Shown here piece by piece: positions 23,840-35,776 of a stretch of DNA of 64,000 nt (positions within the stretch are counted from its first letter, which is position 1; each line of letters opens with the position of its first letter). The DNA comes from Cyclospora cayetanensis. Taxonomy: Eukaryota; Apicomplexa; Conoidasida; Eucoccidiorida; Eimeriidae. Below the pieces are notes generated by a model. That model was given only the letters and a program-made list of their open reading frames with translations, did not search any database and was not told where the DNA came from. The stretch covers positions 1 to 64,000 of the forward strand of contig NW_020312414.1 of NCBI RefSeq assembly GCF_002999335.1. The letters are read 5' to 3'. The translations under genes were made by a program, and so were the position numbers.

Positions 23840-26800
23840 ATGTCCATACACCGCAGGGGCGGGGCCCCCCGGGGAGGGCCTCTAGCCCGGGGCAGAGGTT
23901 CAGGGGCCCCCAGGATTCTCAAGCGACACGCCAATGCACAGAGAGGCAGCACGGAGAGCTACCGAGGGAGCAATGCTGCTTTCTCAGCTCGAGGCAGAAT
24001 TAGAGGTGGGGGAGCAAGGCGCTCTCCTCCTGCACGAGGGGGCTACCCTCGTCCGCGTGGCAGTAAAATCCGAGAGTGTACCACCTCTGCCACCACTCAA
24101 AGCGGTGAGCCTCAGAGGGATCGTCGGCGGTGGCAGGGGCATGCGGGAAAAAGCGAGCAGCCTCTGCAGCGTCGGCGGAAACAGCAGCAGCAGCCCACCG
24201 ACCTTCAGGCAATGCAGCAGGAGAGGGAGAGGCTACAAGAGCAGGTGAAGGCTGCTCTCCAACACCACCACAGCAAGGAAGCCTCAGCAAGGCGGTGGGA
24301 TAAGTGGCAACAGCAGAAGCAGCAGAAGCAGCAGAAGCAGCAGAAGCAAGGGGATGCGGAGGGCGTATGGGAAGGGAGTAGCGGCAGCCATGCTCCTGAT
24401 GCTGCAGCGAACGCCCCCTATCTTCTGGCGTCCTCCTCAGAGACAGCGCGTGCAGCAGCAGACGCAGCGGAGGCGCTGCTGCAGCAGGAAGATGTGCTTC
24501 AGTGGCTAGACACCTGGGGCAAAGGCCCTTGGCATGCTGCCTTAAAATCCGTAGAGAGTGCAGTACTTGAGCTCCGAATCTCGCACAGCAAAAATGACGG
24601 CAAGAAGAAGAGTGACAAAAACGGCAACAGTAGCAGTAGCAGCAACAGCAGCAGTAGCAGCAACAGCAACAGCAACAGCAACAGTAGCAGCAACAGTAGC
24701 AGTGGCAACACTAACGATGTGGATTGGTCGATTTGGGCTGCTGTGGGGGACAGAGCGCTGCAGCATGTCACTCAGAGGTATCTTGAACTGTTACAAACAG
24801 ACTCCGAGCAGCGGTGGCTACTGAGAAACGCAGGCTTGCTGCAGCATGAACAACGGCAGCAAGCGGAGCAGAAGCGGCAGCAGCAGCGGAAAGCATGGCA
24901 GAAGAATGCAGCAGCGGAAGGCGAGCAGCACAAGGGCCCTACGCGGGCAGATGAAGTGTCTTCTTTGGTGCTACTGACGCAGCAAGCTCCAATCTGCAGC
25001 AACAAATGCTTGCTACTGCTGTTGCGGCTTACTACATGCAAGAACAGATCCGCGGCGCACACGGCAGCAGCGCAGCTCTTCGAGCTTTTTGTGGGGCCCT
25101 TGCTGCTGCCTTCATTCAGGAAGTTGCGAGGCATGCTGCAACAGCCTCAGTGGCTCTTGGAAAGAGTCTTGGCCTTACTGCCGCTGGTGCAAAGTCAGCT
25201 GCAACGGCACGGCGAGAAGCCTACGCATGAGCAAAAGCAGAAGCACAAGCAGCAGCTGCAACCGACAGGCAAGCAAGACAAGGCACGAACTGCTGCAGTA
25301 ACCGTTCTACAGCTGTTGCTCCTATGGCGGTTCGAAGAGGCCCTCTCGCAGCGGTACAGTTCATTCGTGACAGTACGTCATTTTTTTCGCCCTCTTCTTC
25401 TTCTTGCTGCTGATGCTGCTGCTTTTATTTTCGAGCTCCTGCTGCACGCCTTGCACGCGCAGCCCATACCGCCGCTTGCCTCAGCTGGGGCTGTTGCAGC
25501 GCCTTTGCCACATAAGCACGCCAGTAGCAGCACCGCGATCAGGCACATTGGACGGATGCTGTTGTAGTCGCATACACCGGGATGGCTGCTACGTTTGCTG
25601 CGCTTTCTTTGGCAGCGTTTCAAACTGCCTGGGCGCTGCTGCAAACAGCTGCAGGTCGCTTGGTGCTCGGCGGAGATGCATGCGCAGGAGTGCCTTGGGT
25701 GTGTGGGCTTGTCGTTTTTGCAGCTGTTGCAAGTTCTTTCCGAGGACGCCATCTCAGCCTTGGCATGTCGCGCCTTGAAATTCTCTGCACAGCTTCTCAT
25801 CAAGAAGACGGAGCAGGAACGGCAATTGTTGTCCCTTCTTGTCAATAGACTTGGCGCTCCGGAGGGAAAGGTCAGCTTTCCTGCTGCAGGGTGCTTTTTG
25901 CGTGTGGGGTGCACTCTGGGTGCAGCTAGGTGCAGCTTCTGCGTCCGCCCTTGTATTTCATGCTGGCTGACTTTTCGTCGTTGCTGCTGTTGCCGCTGCT
26001 GTTGCTGCTGCTGTGCTCAGGTGGCGTCCTGTGCCTCACTGCAGTTGGCGATGCTCCTGCGCAGACATCGACCAATGCTTCCAGTAGTAGTTGCATACAC
26101 GTCAGACTTCGTGCTGCAGCGGCTCGCTGTAGTGCTGCAACAAGGGAGGTTCCAAGCCATTGAGACCTGTCGCAACCTTATGGCAACCCTTCGCCATGCA
26201 GGCACACGGCTCCCCGCTCGCTTTCGATTCAGGCGCAACGAGTTGCTGCAACAGCAGCAACAACAACAGCAAGGCAACAACTCTGCTCACCAACCCCGCC
26301 TGGCGCTGTGCTCGCGAAGTGCGGCACGGGCCCGCGAGCTGCGGCAAATGCTGCTGCACAAAAGGCGAGAGAGAAGCGACGCCGAGAAAAAGCAGAGATG
26401 CGAAGCCACAGCTCGAGTCTACGAGTTGTTACTTCCTCCGAAGTTTGCTACTGGGCTGCAGGCCGTTTACCGGGGTCTCCTATTCCTTTCCGAGCTTATC
26501 TTCAGGGAGTGCGTGTTATCGCGCTTAACGCTAACAGTGCTCATTAGTTTTCTCAGTCCTTGTTCGCTCAAACATTTTGCTTGAGGTGTGGTACTGGTGT
26601 CGGTGCTGGCTGTGCTGTGGCTGTCGCTGCTGCCGCTGCAAACGGGTGTGGCGCGAGGAAACGGAGCTGCAGTACTTGGCGTTCTGCTGCTGCTTCGGGA
26701 CGATCCGGAGATATTTGCGAATTTTGTTCACGCGCAGAGAGGACGGGCCTGCTGTTGCTCGGCTTATTGGCACCTACCTGACTGTTTTCCGTCGATTCGC

Positions 26801-29800
26801 GGAGTTTGGAGCATCTCTGCACTCTGATGTGCAGCAAGCGGTATGCCCTCAAAGGGCTGCAGCTGCAAACAGCAAGAGGGAGGTGGCACTGCTGCCGCCC
26901 CTGTACCTCGCGTCGTGCTGCAACCGTTTGGTGCGTGTGATGCTCGCTGGCCTTTTGAGAGCTCTACCCTACGTGGCTCCTGAGGCGGCAGCCACACTAC
27001 TGCTGCAAGCCCCAGTGCAGCAGCAGAAGCAGCAGCAGCAGCAGCAGCAGAAGCAGAAGGACACTTTAGATCAGCTACCTGAGGTGCTGTTCTCTCTGGC
27101 GCACACTCTATCCTGCGTTGCGTCGCGTGTTCTAGCGATGCGCATTCTTCATTGCCTCACGATCCTCTATCAGTGCGTCACTGTTGCCTCTTTCCGCGGT
27201 TGAGCTGCTCGTGTTGCTGCTGCTCGTGTTGCTGCTGCTCATGTTGCCGCAGCACTACAGTTATCATTGTGGCTGCTGTCATTGCTGCCAGCAGGTCACT
27301 GCAGGAAGCGTGGTAGTCGGTGCAGCGGTAATGTGTGTTGGGTGCCCTTGCTTTGCTTTGCAGCCATAGCCCAGACAGGCTATCCCGCGTAGTGTATGAG
27401 CAGCTGCAGCAGCAGCACACGAGTTTGTACGCTGGAAGCCGCGGTGGCTTGCTTGTGCTGTTGCTCCGACTGTTGCTGCAAGACAGTCATGACTCTAGGA
27501 AGGCTGCGCTCATCAAGCGGCTTCTGCAGGTAGGCGGCTCTTGGAAGTACAGGAAGAGGCAGTCGTTGCTGCAGAGTGCAGTCCTTTGTTCGAACCACAG
27601 TAGCCATGGTAGCCGCAGAAATTTTAGCAGCAAGAGGTAGGGAAGAGTCTGGAGAGCGCACTTGCGGAGGTAACTTTGGTGCTGCTGGTGTGCAGACGAG
27701 TCTCGTTCATTCCTCCCCCGGAGTGGCAGCAGCTGCCCTACAAATCCTAGAGGGAGTCTTGTCACAGCAGCCACAGCTGCGCCTGCTTTTATCCGAGAGG
27801 GAACAGGATCTGCAGCAGACGGATGAGACCGTGGCGGTGAGAAGAGCACCTTTTTACAAGCGTCAACATGAGCAAAACTGTCTTCACCCTTTGCAATCGT
27901 GAACCTCGCCTTGCTTGCCTTGCCTTCTGGCCATGAACGCTGGCAGATGCTTATGTTAAACTGTTAAATGTCGTGGAGGTGCTGTGCACATGCGTTTGCT
28001 ACCAGGACGCTCCCGAAGATGAGGAGCCGCTGGAAGCCACCGAAGAACAAGCGCAAAAGGCAACACGAGTTGCAAGCACTTCTGATGCTACCGCTTCTTT
28101 CTGCGTATATACACCGGAGAAAAGGGACCCCCGCTACACGAGGGTGCGTTTTTGTGCTGTCCCCAATCAACCGTCGTGCGCTTCTTTTCGCAGTCCTCTG
28201 TGGCATTTAAGTGCAGCTTCTATTCGCATACCTTTCAAACGATGATCCTTTTCTGGATGAGCACGCAAAATAGAATGTGCTCGAGCTTGTCCCTATAGAT
28301 GATGCGTGTATATACAACACGAGGTGCTTACATATGTGAACATGTATTTTCCTATACGTGGTTTTATGTACTTGTACTTAGACAATGTATATATATATAT
28401 GAACCGGGGGCCGCGGTATACCTTTGTCTACTGTATGCATGTGTTCATCTGCTTTTATCTCTTTATAAATGTATGTGTATAGCTTCGAGCCGTGTACCTC
28501 CGTATGTGTATATACATACATGTAGCTGTAACCTCATGCGAGGAAAAACTGATATGTACTTCGAGTGTATTCATGAAAATACGCGGATTTGCGCATCAGT
28601 GTGCAACTCTGCGTACATTTGCGTTGAGATGCGTATATATATGTATATACGCTTCTTAGCTTCGTCTGCTCCTTCTGTGTATATGCCCTTCGCCTCCGGT
28701 CCACCTCTGTCCTCTGTGCTTTTTTTTCTGCGGGAATCATTTGGATTGCTGCCTGCTAAATCGTGCTACATGCAAGCTGTGAGTACAGTGTTAGCACCGC
28801 AAGTTGTCACAATCGTCCTGAGGAGTGGACTGTTTGTATTGAGCATGCGCTGCAGGCTGCCGAGACACGGTTGTGGGAACTCGCAGCCTGCTCCGCCAGT
28901 TATCACCCCCGTATTGCCTCAGCTGCAGCCAGTTTAGTTGCTGCATACTGCAGCAACAAGCGCAGTAGCAACAACAACAGCAGTACATCGCCTGGCCCCG
29001 CTGCAATCGATGAGGCTGCCGTGGTGGAGACATTGCGTGGTGTAACGAGTAGCCGCCTCTTTGATGACTTAGCCTACAAGGCTCCACAAAAGCAGCAGCA
29101 AATGCAAAAACAACAAAACCAGCAACAGCATCAGCAACCGGTCCAGCAAAGCGTGTCTCTTAACTCTACCCGATATTGGCAGAAGCACGATGCCGAGCCG
29201 GAGAGGCAATTCATTCGCCAGTACTTCCTTGTGAGAGATTGCTGCAATGTTCACTGCTGCTGCGATTAGAGAGGTTACAGCGCTATCCACGCCACCGCTC
29301 AACTTGTAGTGAATTCTGGCTGCATGCCTTGTGCTGCTGCTTTATGTTAAGGACCAAGTCGTTGCTGCTGGGCAGATACAGCAGAAAGCAGGCAGAGCTG
29401 CTCCTGCGGGCAGAGATGCTGAGAGAGGCAGTGATGCCGAAGGTTCAGATGAAGAAGACTTCGAGGGGGACGACGCCTTCAGCGATGAAGAAGTAGGACT
29501 CTGCTATACAGCTGTTGCTTCCCCCGAAGCAGCGCGCAGTGCATTGATGACGCATAATATATGCATGTACATGTTGTTCCTTGTGCTGCTCTTTGGCAGC
29601 TGTTGCAGCTCATAATGCCGCAGCCGTTTTTGTTTGGACTGCATTTGTTGCTGCTGCCTGCGTCGGGGAGTGTGTTTGCAGGTGGACGCTTTCTTGGCGA
29701 AGCAGGCTGAGCAGCTTGGGGGAGGCGCCAGCGAAGACGAGGATGAGCCAGAATCAGATAGAGAGAGCAGCGATGGAGAGACCGATGCCGCTGAGGGTGC

Positions 29801-30077
29801 TCTTGGCGATGAATGGTCTGATGCAGAGGAGACAGAGGAAATGGAAGGAGGGCAGACTGATGAAGAAGATGAGGCCGAGTTCATGGACACACTTTCTGCA
29901 TCAAGGGACGACAATGGGAGCAGCGAGGAGGAGGAGAACAGGAGTAACAGAAAGAAGAGGAAGGGTCGAGGTGACGTGGACACTAAATTAAGTTCCCTCA
30001 AGAAACAGCTGCAGCGACGCGCAATACCTGGCAGTGCCTTCGCAGACGCGGAAGGGCTTGAGGAATTGCTGGACTAA
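23840..30077 (+). CDS. NOC1: NOC1/CEBPZ (Mak21-like) ribosome biogenesis factor
   Basis: NOC1 is a nucleolar alpha-solenoid protein that escorts pre-60S particles; CBF-domain family (CEBPZ, yeast Mak21). Exons: 23840-25372, 25724-25870, 26021-about 26512, about 26658-27172, 27364-27529, 27696-27836, 28006-28143, 28856-29230, about 29352-29492 and 29682-30077. All joins keep phase, but the 26512/26658 edges are uncertain. Family landmarks appear in order: SSLVLLTQQAPICSNKCLLL, SFRKLRGM, WRFEEALSQRYSSFV, LLVNRLGAP, VARLIGTYLTVFRRFAE, SPDRLSRVVYEQL, KRLLQ, the CBF signature ALQILEGVLSQQPQL, YTPEKRDPRYTR, AETRLWELAACSASYHP, an acidic tail, and the C-terminal SAFADAEGLEELLD. The predicted protein is about 1,347 residues. 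The N-terminus (1-100) is Arg/Gly-rich, possibly RNA-binding, and Ser/Asn and Gln runs are inserted (24630-24712, 27020-27055). Start ATG 23840 is the first in frame; an upstream exon is not excluded. Confidence 0.85.
24628..24712 (+). repeat. Ser/Asn-coding AGC/AAC tract in NOC1
   Basis: A run of AGC, AGT and AAC codons inserted between two conserved NOC1 segments. It reads Ser/Asn in the coding frame and is a mixed rather than pure triplet tract. Confidence 0.9.
28144..28855 (+). other. Large NOC1 intron with TATA/TGTA-rich sequence
   Basis: This 712-base intron starts at AGG|GTGCGT and ends TGCGCTGCAG. It is AT-rich, with several GTATATATA runs (28388, 28634), in contrast to the GCA-rich exons. 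An ATG-started frame spans much of it but has no recognisable content. Confidence 0.7.
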
Positions 30078-31375
30078 TCAGTTGCAACTCGCTAGCAAAC
30101 TAACTAAATAGCTAGCGAAATGGTGCGCAGTTTTATTCTCCCCTCTTCTGCAGCAAGTTGTACTGCAACAGGGAAGCAGCTATCGGCTGCCTCAAAGCGA
30201 ACGGCGTTCTGCACTTCGCTTCTGACCTTTCACCCGATGCATCAGTGGCGATGCTTTTACTTGAGCCAACAGTTCGCGCTCACAGTAGTAACGTAAAATA
30301 GGCTAGTTGGTACGCAGGGCAGCCGCGCAAAGGTAGATTAGGGAGCTGTTGTCTTATTTTCCAGTACTTTACAGGGGAAAGCGCTAAGCGGCATGAGCGC
30401 AACATTCAAGGCTACCTCGCTTGGTTGATTTTTCAAGAGAGCCTCCCAGCCAAAGCAGCGGCTTGGTTCTTGCTACCTGATCACATGGAGACAAGCTGGG
30501 GACACACTTCCTTGATAGTGATCTCCTCTGCTTCTTTAGCCTGTATAAGTGAAAGCTCGCCGGTGTGCCTGTAAGTTTCCGATAAAAGGGACTGGCACAC
30601 GCGGACTCCTCATCGTGGGAAAAGGAAGAACATGCACAGCGGTTTCCACGATTTCCTTCGGCGGCTTACCTTTAGCTCCGTTGTAGAACGAGCTTGTGCT
30701 TTGCTTCTATGTGCATTCTTGCTCAATAGACTCACCCCAGTAGCTGTTACATATTCAGAATTCCCCTGGAGCCAGGACATAAAGAAGGAGTGTGCGAATA
30801 TGCACATGCGTGTAACTATGAGAACAGGTTGGTGGGGGAGCGAACTTCTGGGGCTGTGAATTGGAGCATGGACGCTACATGATTACATTCAGAGGCATGA
30901 GGAAAGTCCATGCCTTCGAGTCTCCAGGGCAGAAATCTCGCCGGAGATCGCTGTAATACTTTCGCGGGAGTCACTAGCAAACAGCCATGAGCTGCGGTTT
31001 GCTGTAATGCAAGTTCTCCAGGCAGATGCTTTTTATGAATGGCAGTTTCTATGGGGCTGTAATCTCCCCCTGCTAGCACCCCCCTTAGGTCTAGTGGGCG
31101 TTTCCCCGTACAGCGAAATCGAGCAGTTCCACTTTTATCACGGTCTCCTCTTCCATAGGCACTGTTTTCTCAGGCTACGTATTCAGTGGTATGTACTATC
31201 CGTATGACTGCAGTACTCTCAAACCCATAAAGGAGTCTCCTGGAATGCAGCACAAAGAGAGAACCTGCCTAGACAGAGCTTGTGGCTATTGACTACTTGT
31301 TTTGTCTGTTCGTAAATCTTCAGTTCCACGAGCTGTATACAACAGGATGCAATGTTGTGCATATATGTGTTCATC

Positions 31376-31442
<67 letters not shown>

Positions 31443-32893
31443 ACTACTTGCTAAGTGCACCTAGCTGTGAATGCTCAGGTTGCTTAGGGGGTGCAGCAAC
31501 GCTCTCTCAAATTGTCACTTTCCCCTGCTGTGGGGAAGCTCTCGAACGTGCGGGGAGGGGGAAAGAGGAGCTCTTCTTCAACACTAAATCACTAACAGTA
31601 ACTGTCTAGTATGGTTTCATTGAGTCTGCAGGAAAATACCTCCCTACCGAGAACTCAGGTCCAGCGTTGAGCTAATCACATGGCACCTAGACGTATGTTG
31701 GGTGCTTTTGAATAAAGCCCAAAGATGCGAATGCGTGTGAAGGCCAGGTGTTAATACAAGGTGCAGCTACTTACACGCCAGCCATCCTTCCTCCCTTCAA
31801 GCAATAATCCTGTGGGGTGAGGGCAAGAAGAAGGGTAATGTGATTTGGAGAAACATTTGATGAATTTCTGTGTAGTTTGGACACGGTTTTCGCACTATAA
31901 ACCTCTCGTGAACCCCTTGAAAGAGTAAGTAGTACCCCGTGTGCCCTGTGTTCATCACAACATGGCGCACGCCCCTGAGTTTGCATGATTCTGCGTAGAT
32001 CGACACTTTCTTTTTTTCTAGTCTGTTTTGGTTGCATGAATGGCCACTGCTGCGTATGTGAGGGAGCATGTCATACCAAAAGGAAGTTGCCCCAGGTGTC
32101 GTTACCGCTTGTGCTTGCTGCTGTTAGCAGAATACGCAACTTTGAGAAGAGCACATAGCCCTAGCTAGCTCGCCCAGTTCAACTTAGAATGCATACGGCA
32201 TGCCCATGCTCTGGCAACTGTATGTAAGGTTGGGTGGGGTTGCTGTTCCACGGCCGCAGGTGGATGGGCGGGAATGCCCCCTCCAAATCCCTCATTATGC
32301 CTCCAGCAACAAGGAAATTCTCTTTGGATTCTCAACAATAAGTACTATACAACAGGGTATTTAACCCTTTTAGAGTAGAAGCAGCAGCGTCTACGGCGAC
32401 TTGCTGGCAGTTGCCGCTGTGGCTGCCGCTGCATGCACAAGCAGCAGGAGCCATTCCCTCTGCATTGCGCCCCCCAAATCCTCTCGTCAATGCAAAACCT
32501 ACTCATTGTTTCCAGCTTTCTGCTGCAGCAGGAGTAGCAGCAGCAGACGAGCTGCTGCCTCCGTCATGCTGCTCTGGCCCCGCAGCAGCAACCGCAGCAA
32601 CAGCAACAGTAGGAGCAACAACAACAGCAGTCGCAGCAGCAAAAGTGCATGCACTGCCCTCTGACGGCTGCTGCGGCCATAGTAGTGGCAGCAACTCATG
32701 CAGCGTTGGCTGGGGTCGTGCAACGCACACGCCTCCCTCCACGGGAATGCAGAGCCGGGAGAAAGCCGCTTCGGCGTGAGGTGTTACTACACCTGAAGAA
32801 GCAGCTGCTGAAGCGCATGCAGGGGCATCAGCTGCTGCGGCGGTAGCAGGAGCGGAGAAGCAGCGAAGCGAAAGCAATCAAAACGCAATCACC
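30078..32893. other. Repeat-poor intergenic stretch with TA microsatellite
   Basis: No gene is supported between NOC1 and the Gln-rich gene. It contains a long TA tract (31379-31438) and, from 32.4 kb, GCA/GCC repeats that are probably the 5' region of the downstream gene. Frames from 32401 to 32850 are shadows of the triplet repeats. Confidence 0.45.
31379..31438. repeat. TA dinucleotide microsatellite, about 29 units
   Basis: Almost uninterrupted AT/TA alternation for some 58 bases in a repeat-poor segment. Confidence 0.95.
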
Positions 32894-34365
32894 ATGGACG
32901 AAGATTTGCCACGCAGAACGCTGTGGCAGCAGCGATCCTCCCCCATGGGGATGTTCGCACCCATGCAGCACAAGCCGCAGCCGCTACAGCAGCTTCCAGA
33001 GGGCTTGGTGCACAAGCCTTCACATGTGAACTCAGAATCAGCCGGGGAAGCAGTACTTGCTGCCCTGACACCACAGCCGTCGGGTGCAACACTTTCCCTA
33101 CAGCCTCGATTGCAGAGCAGCAAGCGAAACAAGAGCAGCAGCAGCAGCACGTGCAGCGCTCGTGGTGTGCTCTCGACGTCGGCATTCGTGGGCAGAGCCA
33201 CGCCGCCACTCCAGTTGCCGTGGAGTAGCAGCACCACTCGAAATTCTGATGCTGTCGCTGCCGCCCTGCATGCGACGAGTCCGTCAGATACTGCTTTCCG
33301 TGTGCAGCAGCAGCAGCAAGTGAGCTCTTCAGAAGGCAGCGCCAGAGGACGGCTGCAGCCGCACATGCGCTGTGGCACCCTCCCTGCCAGCGCAGGCAAG
33401 AAGGGGGGGGGATATCAACTGCAGCAGCAGCAGCAGCAGCAGCAGGCTGCTGTACGGCAGGATGTCTGCTGCCCAGTGACTCGGCTGCTTACCAGTGCAA
33501 CTTCTGCATCGGATGTCGCATGCGTTGCCCCCTCTTTGCATGCGCTGCTGCAGCAGCAACTGCAGAGCCAGCAACAAGGCGCCTCGCAGCCGCTGCTAAG
33601 CAAGCACCTGCCTGGAGCGGCTGCTGCTGCTGCTGCTGCTGCTGCTGCACAGACACCTGCTGACTTCTCGCTGCGCGTGGCTTCCGAGCAGCAGCTGCTG
33701 CTGCAGCACGCTGGATACTGCCGACGCAGCCACAGCAACAGCTGCCGCTCAACGGCAGAGGGAGCTGGCTCTGCAGCAGCTTCTGCTCGATGGAGGCTGC
33801 ACGAAGAGGAGGAGCAGCAGGCGCAGCAAGTGCAGCGACTACAACCCTCAGCGGATGCCGCTTACTGGAGGCGTCAAGAGCGGCGGGTGCAGCAGCAGCA
33901 GCTGTACATGAGAGACTTGGACCAGGCGATGTTTCCCTCTCGACACGAGGCGCAGGAGCAAAGGCAGCAGCAGCAACAGCAGCAGCAGCAACAGCATCAG
34001 CAGCAACAGCATCAGCAGCAGGATCAGCATCAGCAGCAGGATCAGGAAGGAGAGGAGCAGCCTGGTAGCGGTGGACTGCTGACTCGCGCCTCTGCTGTAG
34101 GACAGTCTCTGCTAGTCAAGGGAATGCATCTTGCGAGGAATTTTCTCCGACCTAATATAAAAGCAGCTGTAGCAGAGGGGGTTGACAGAGAGGAGCAGCA
34201 GCAAGAGCAGCAGCGAGAAGCGCAGCGAGAAGCGCAGCGAGAAGCGCAAAGCGGGTGCTCTGCCTCTCGCACACCGTCGGTCTGCTCGCTCAAGCGCTTT
34301 TTAGAGATTCCAGCGCCTCCCAAGCGGAAGCTTGCCAGGACGGTTCCTTTGGATGCTCTTCTTCG

Positions 34366-34398
<33 letters not shown>

Positions 34399-35495
34399 GC
34401 AGCAGCAGCGGCACTGGATGGTAGAGCAAGGCAGCAGCGTCGCGCTGGAAGACGTTCCGTGGAAGCAGCAGCCGCCAACATTAGTCGAAGCACCCGCAGA
34501 GCAACAGGATATCTCCATGTGCAGCGAAGATGCCACACAGGGGAAGCTGCAAGCTTCGCTGCAGCAACTGCAGCGTTTTCATCGCTGCAGACACCAGGGC
34601 TTCTCGCTGCTTCGCGCGCAGCACTCTCTGCAGCGTCTGGCCGCTGCCTTCGCAGATGAGCGCGAGTTGCTGCTTCTCCAGCAACATCACCGGCGGATGC
34701 AGCAACAACAGCTGCAACAGCAGCCACAACAGCAGCCACAGCCACAGCAGCAGCAGCAACTGCAGCAGCAGCCACAGCAACAGCAGCCACAGCCACAGCA
34801 ACAGCAGCAGCAACTGCAGCAGCAACAGCAACAGCAGGATCAGGGGAAGGAGCTCCAGCCTTACCATTTGACTACTCATCTGGGGGGGCGCTTTCTGTCT
34901 CTGCATGCGAAGCTGCTGCTGCAGGAAGATTCAGCCGTCGCAGCCGCGGCTTCGGCAGCCAATCAGCTGCTGCTGCTGCAGGATGTCTCCTCCCCAGACG
35001 CCATGGAGGAAAAGCAGCAGCAGCAGCAGCTACAGGCACTGCTGCTGCAGCAGGACTGCGGTGCTGACTTGGTGTTGCTGCTGCAGCAAGTGGAGCAGCA
35101 GCAGGATGCAGTGGAAGAGTCTTTGCGACTGTTGCTGCAGCAGGCTAGAGCAACGGCAGAGGCTGCAGCAGCCGGATCGGCAGTGGCAGAAACCGAGGCA
35201 GTGGCTGCAAGCAAAAATACCACGCCTGAGCCGCAGCAGCACGAGAGGGATGCAAGGGGACATGCGCAGCGTCGAGGCAGCGCATGCAGCAGCCCTAGCA
35301 CAAGCAGCACAGGGTGCAGCAGCAGCAGCGGCGGCTGCAGCAACAGCAGCAACGCCAACAGTGGCAGCGGCAATAACAAGGCGGAGAGCGAGAGTGGAAT
35401 CTGTTCTCAGGCTCTGCCAGCCTCAGATCCAAGGGCAGCAGCGTTGGCAGAAACAGCAGTCGCGGACGGTTTTGCCGTGGCGGCTGAAAGTGGCG

Positions 35496-35542
<47 letters not shown>

Positions 35543-35684
35543 GCAGCAGCGGTGAACAGTGGGGTTGCGACAGTGCAGCAGAGTTTGCAGTGGGACGGGA
35601 TCCTTGGAATTTCTGATGAGGCGGTGGCTGCACTGCTGCCAGCTGTTGCCACAAGCAGTGCAGCAGCAGCAACAGCAACAGCAG

Positions 35685-35776
<92 letters not shown>

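Noticed and set aside
28299..28937. 212-codon Tyr/Cys-rich frame that looks like a small membrane protein.
   Set aside because: It lies mostly in the NOC1 intron 28144-28855, is made of TATA/TGTA simple sequence, and its 3' end is a different frame of the next NOC1 exon.
35295..35771. Minus-strand poly-leucine frame resembling a multi-spanning membrane protein.
   Set aside because: Poly-Leu is the antisense reading of CAG/GCA tracts in the Gln-rich gene; it has no non-repeat flanks with protein character.
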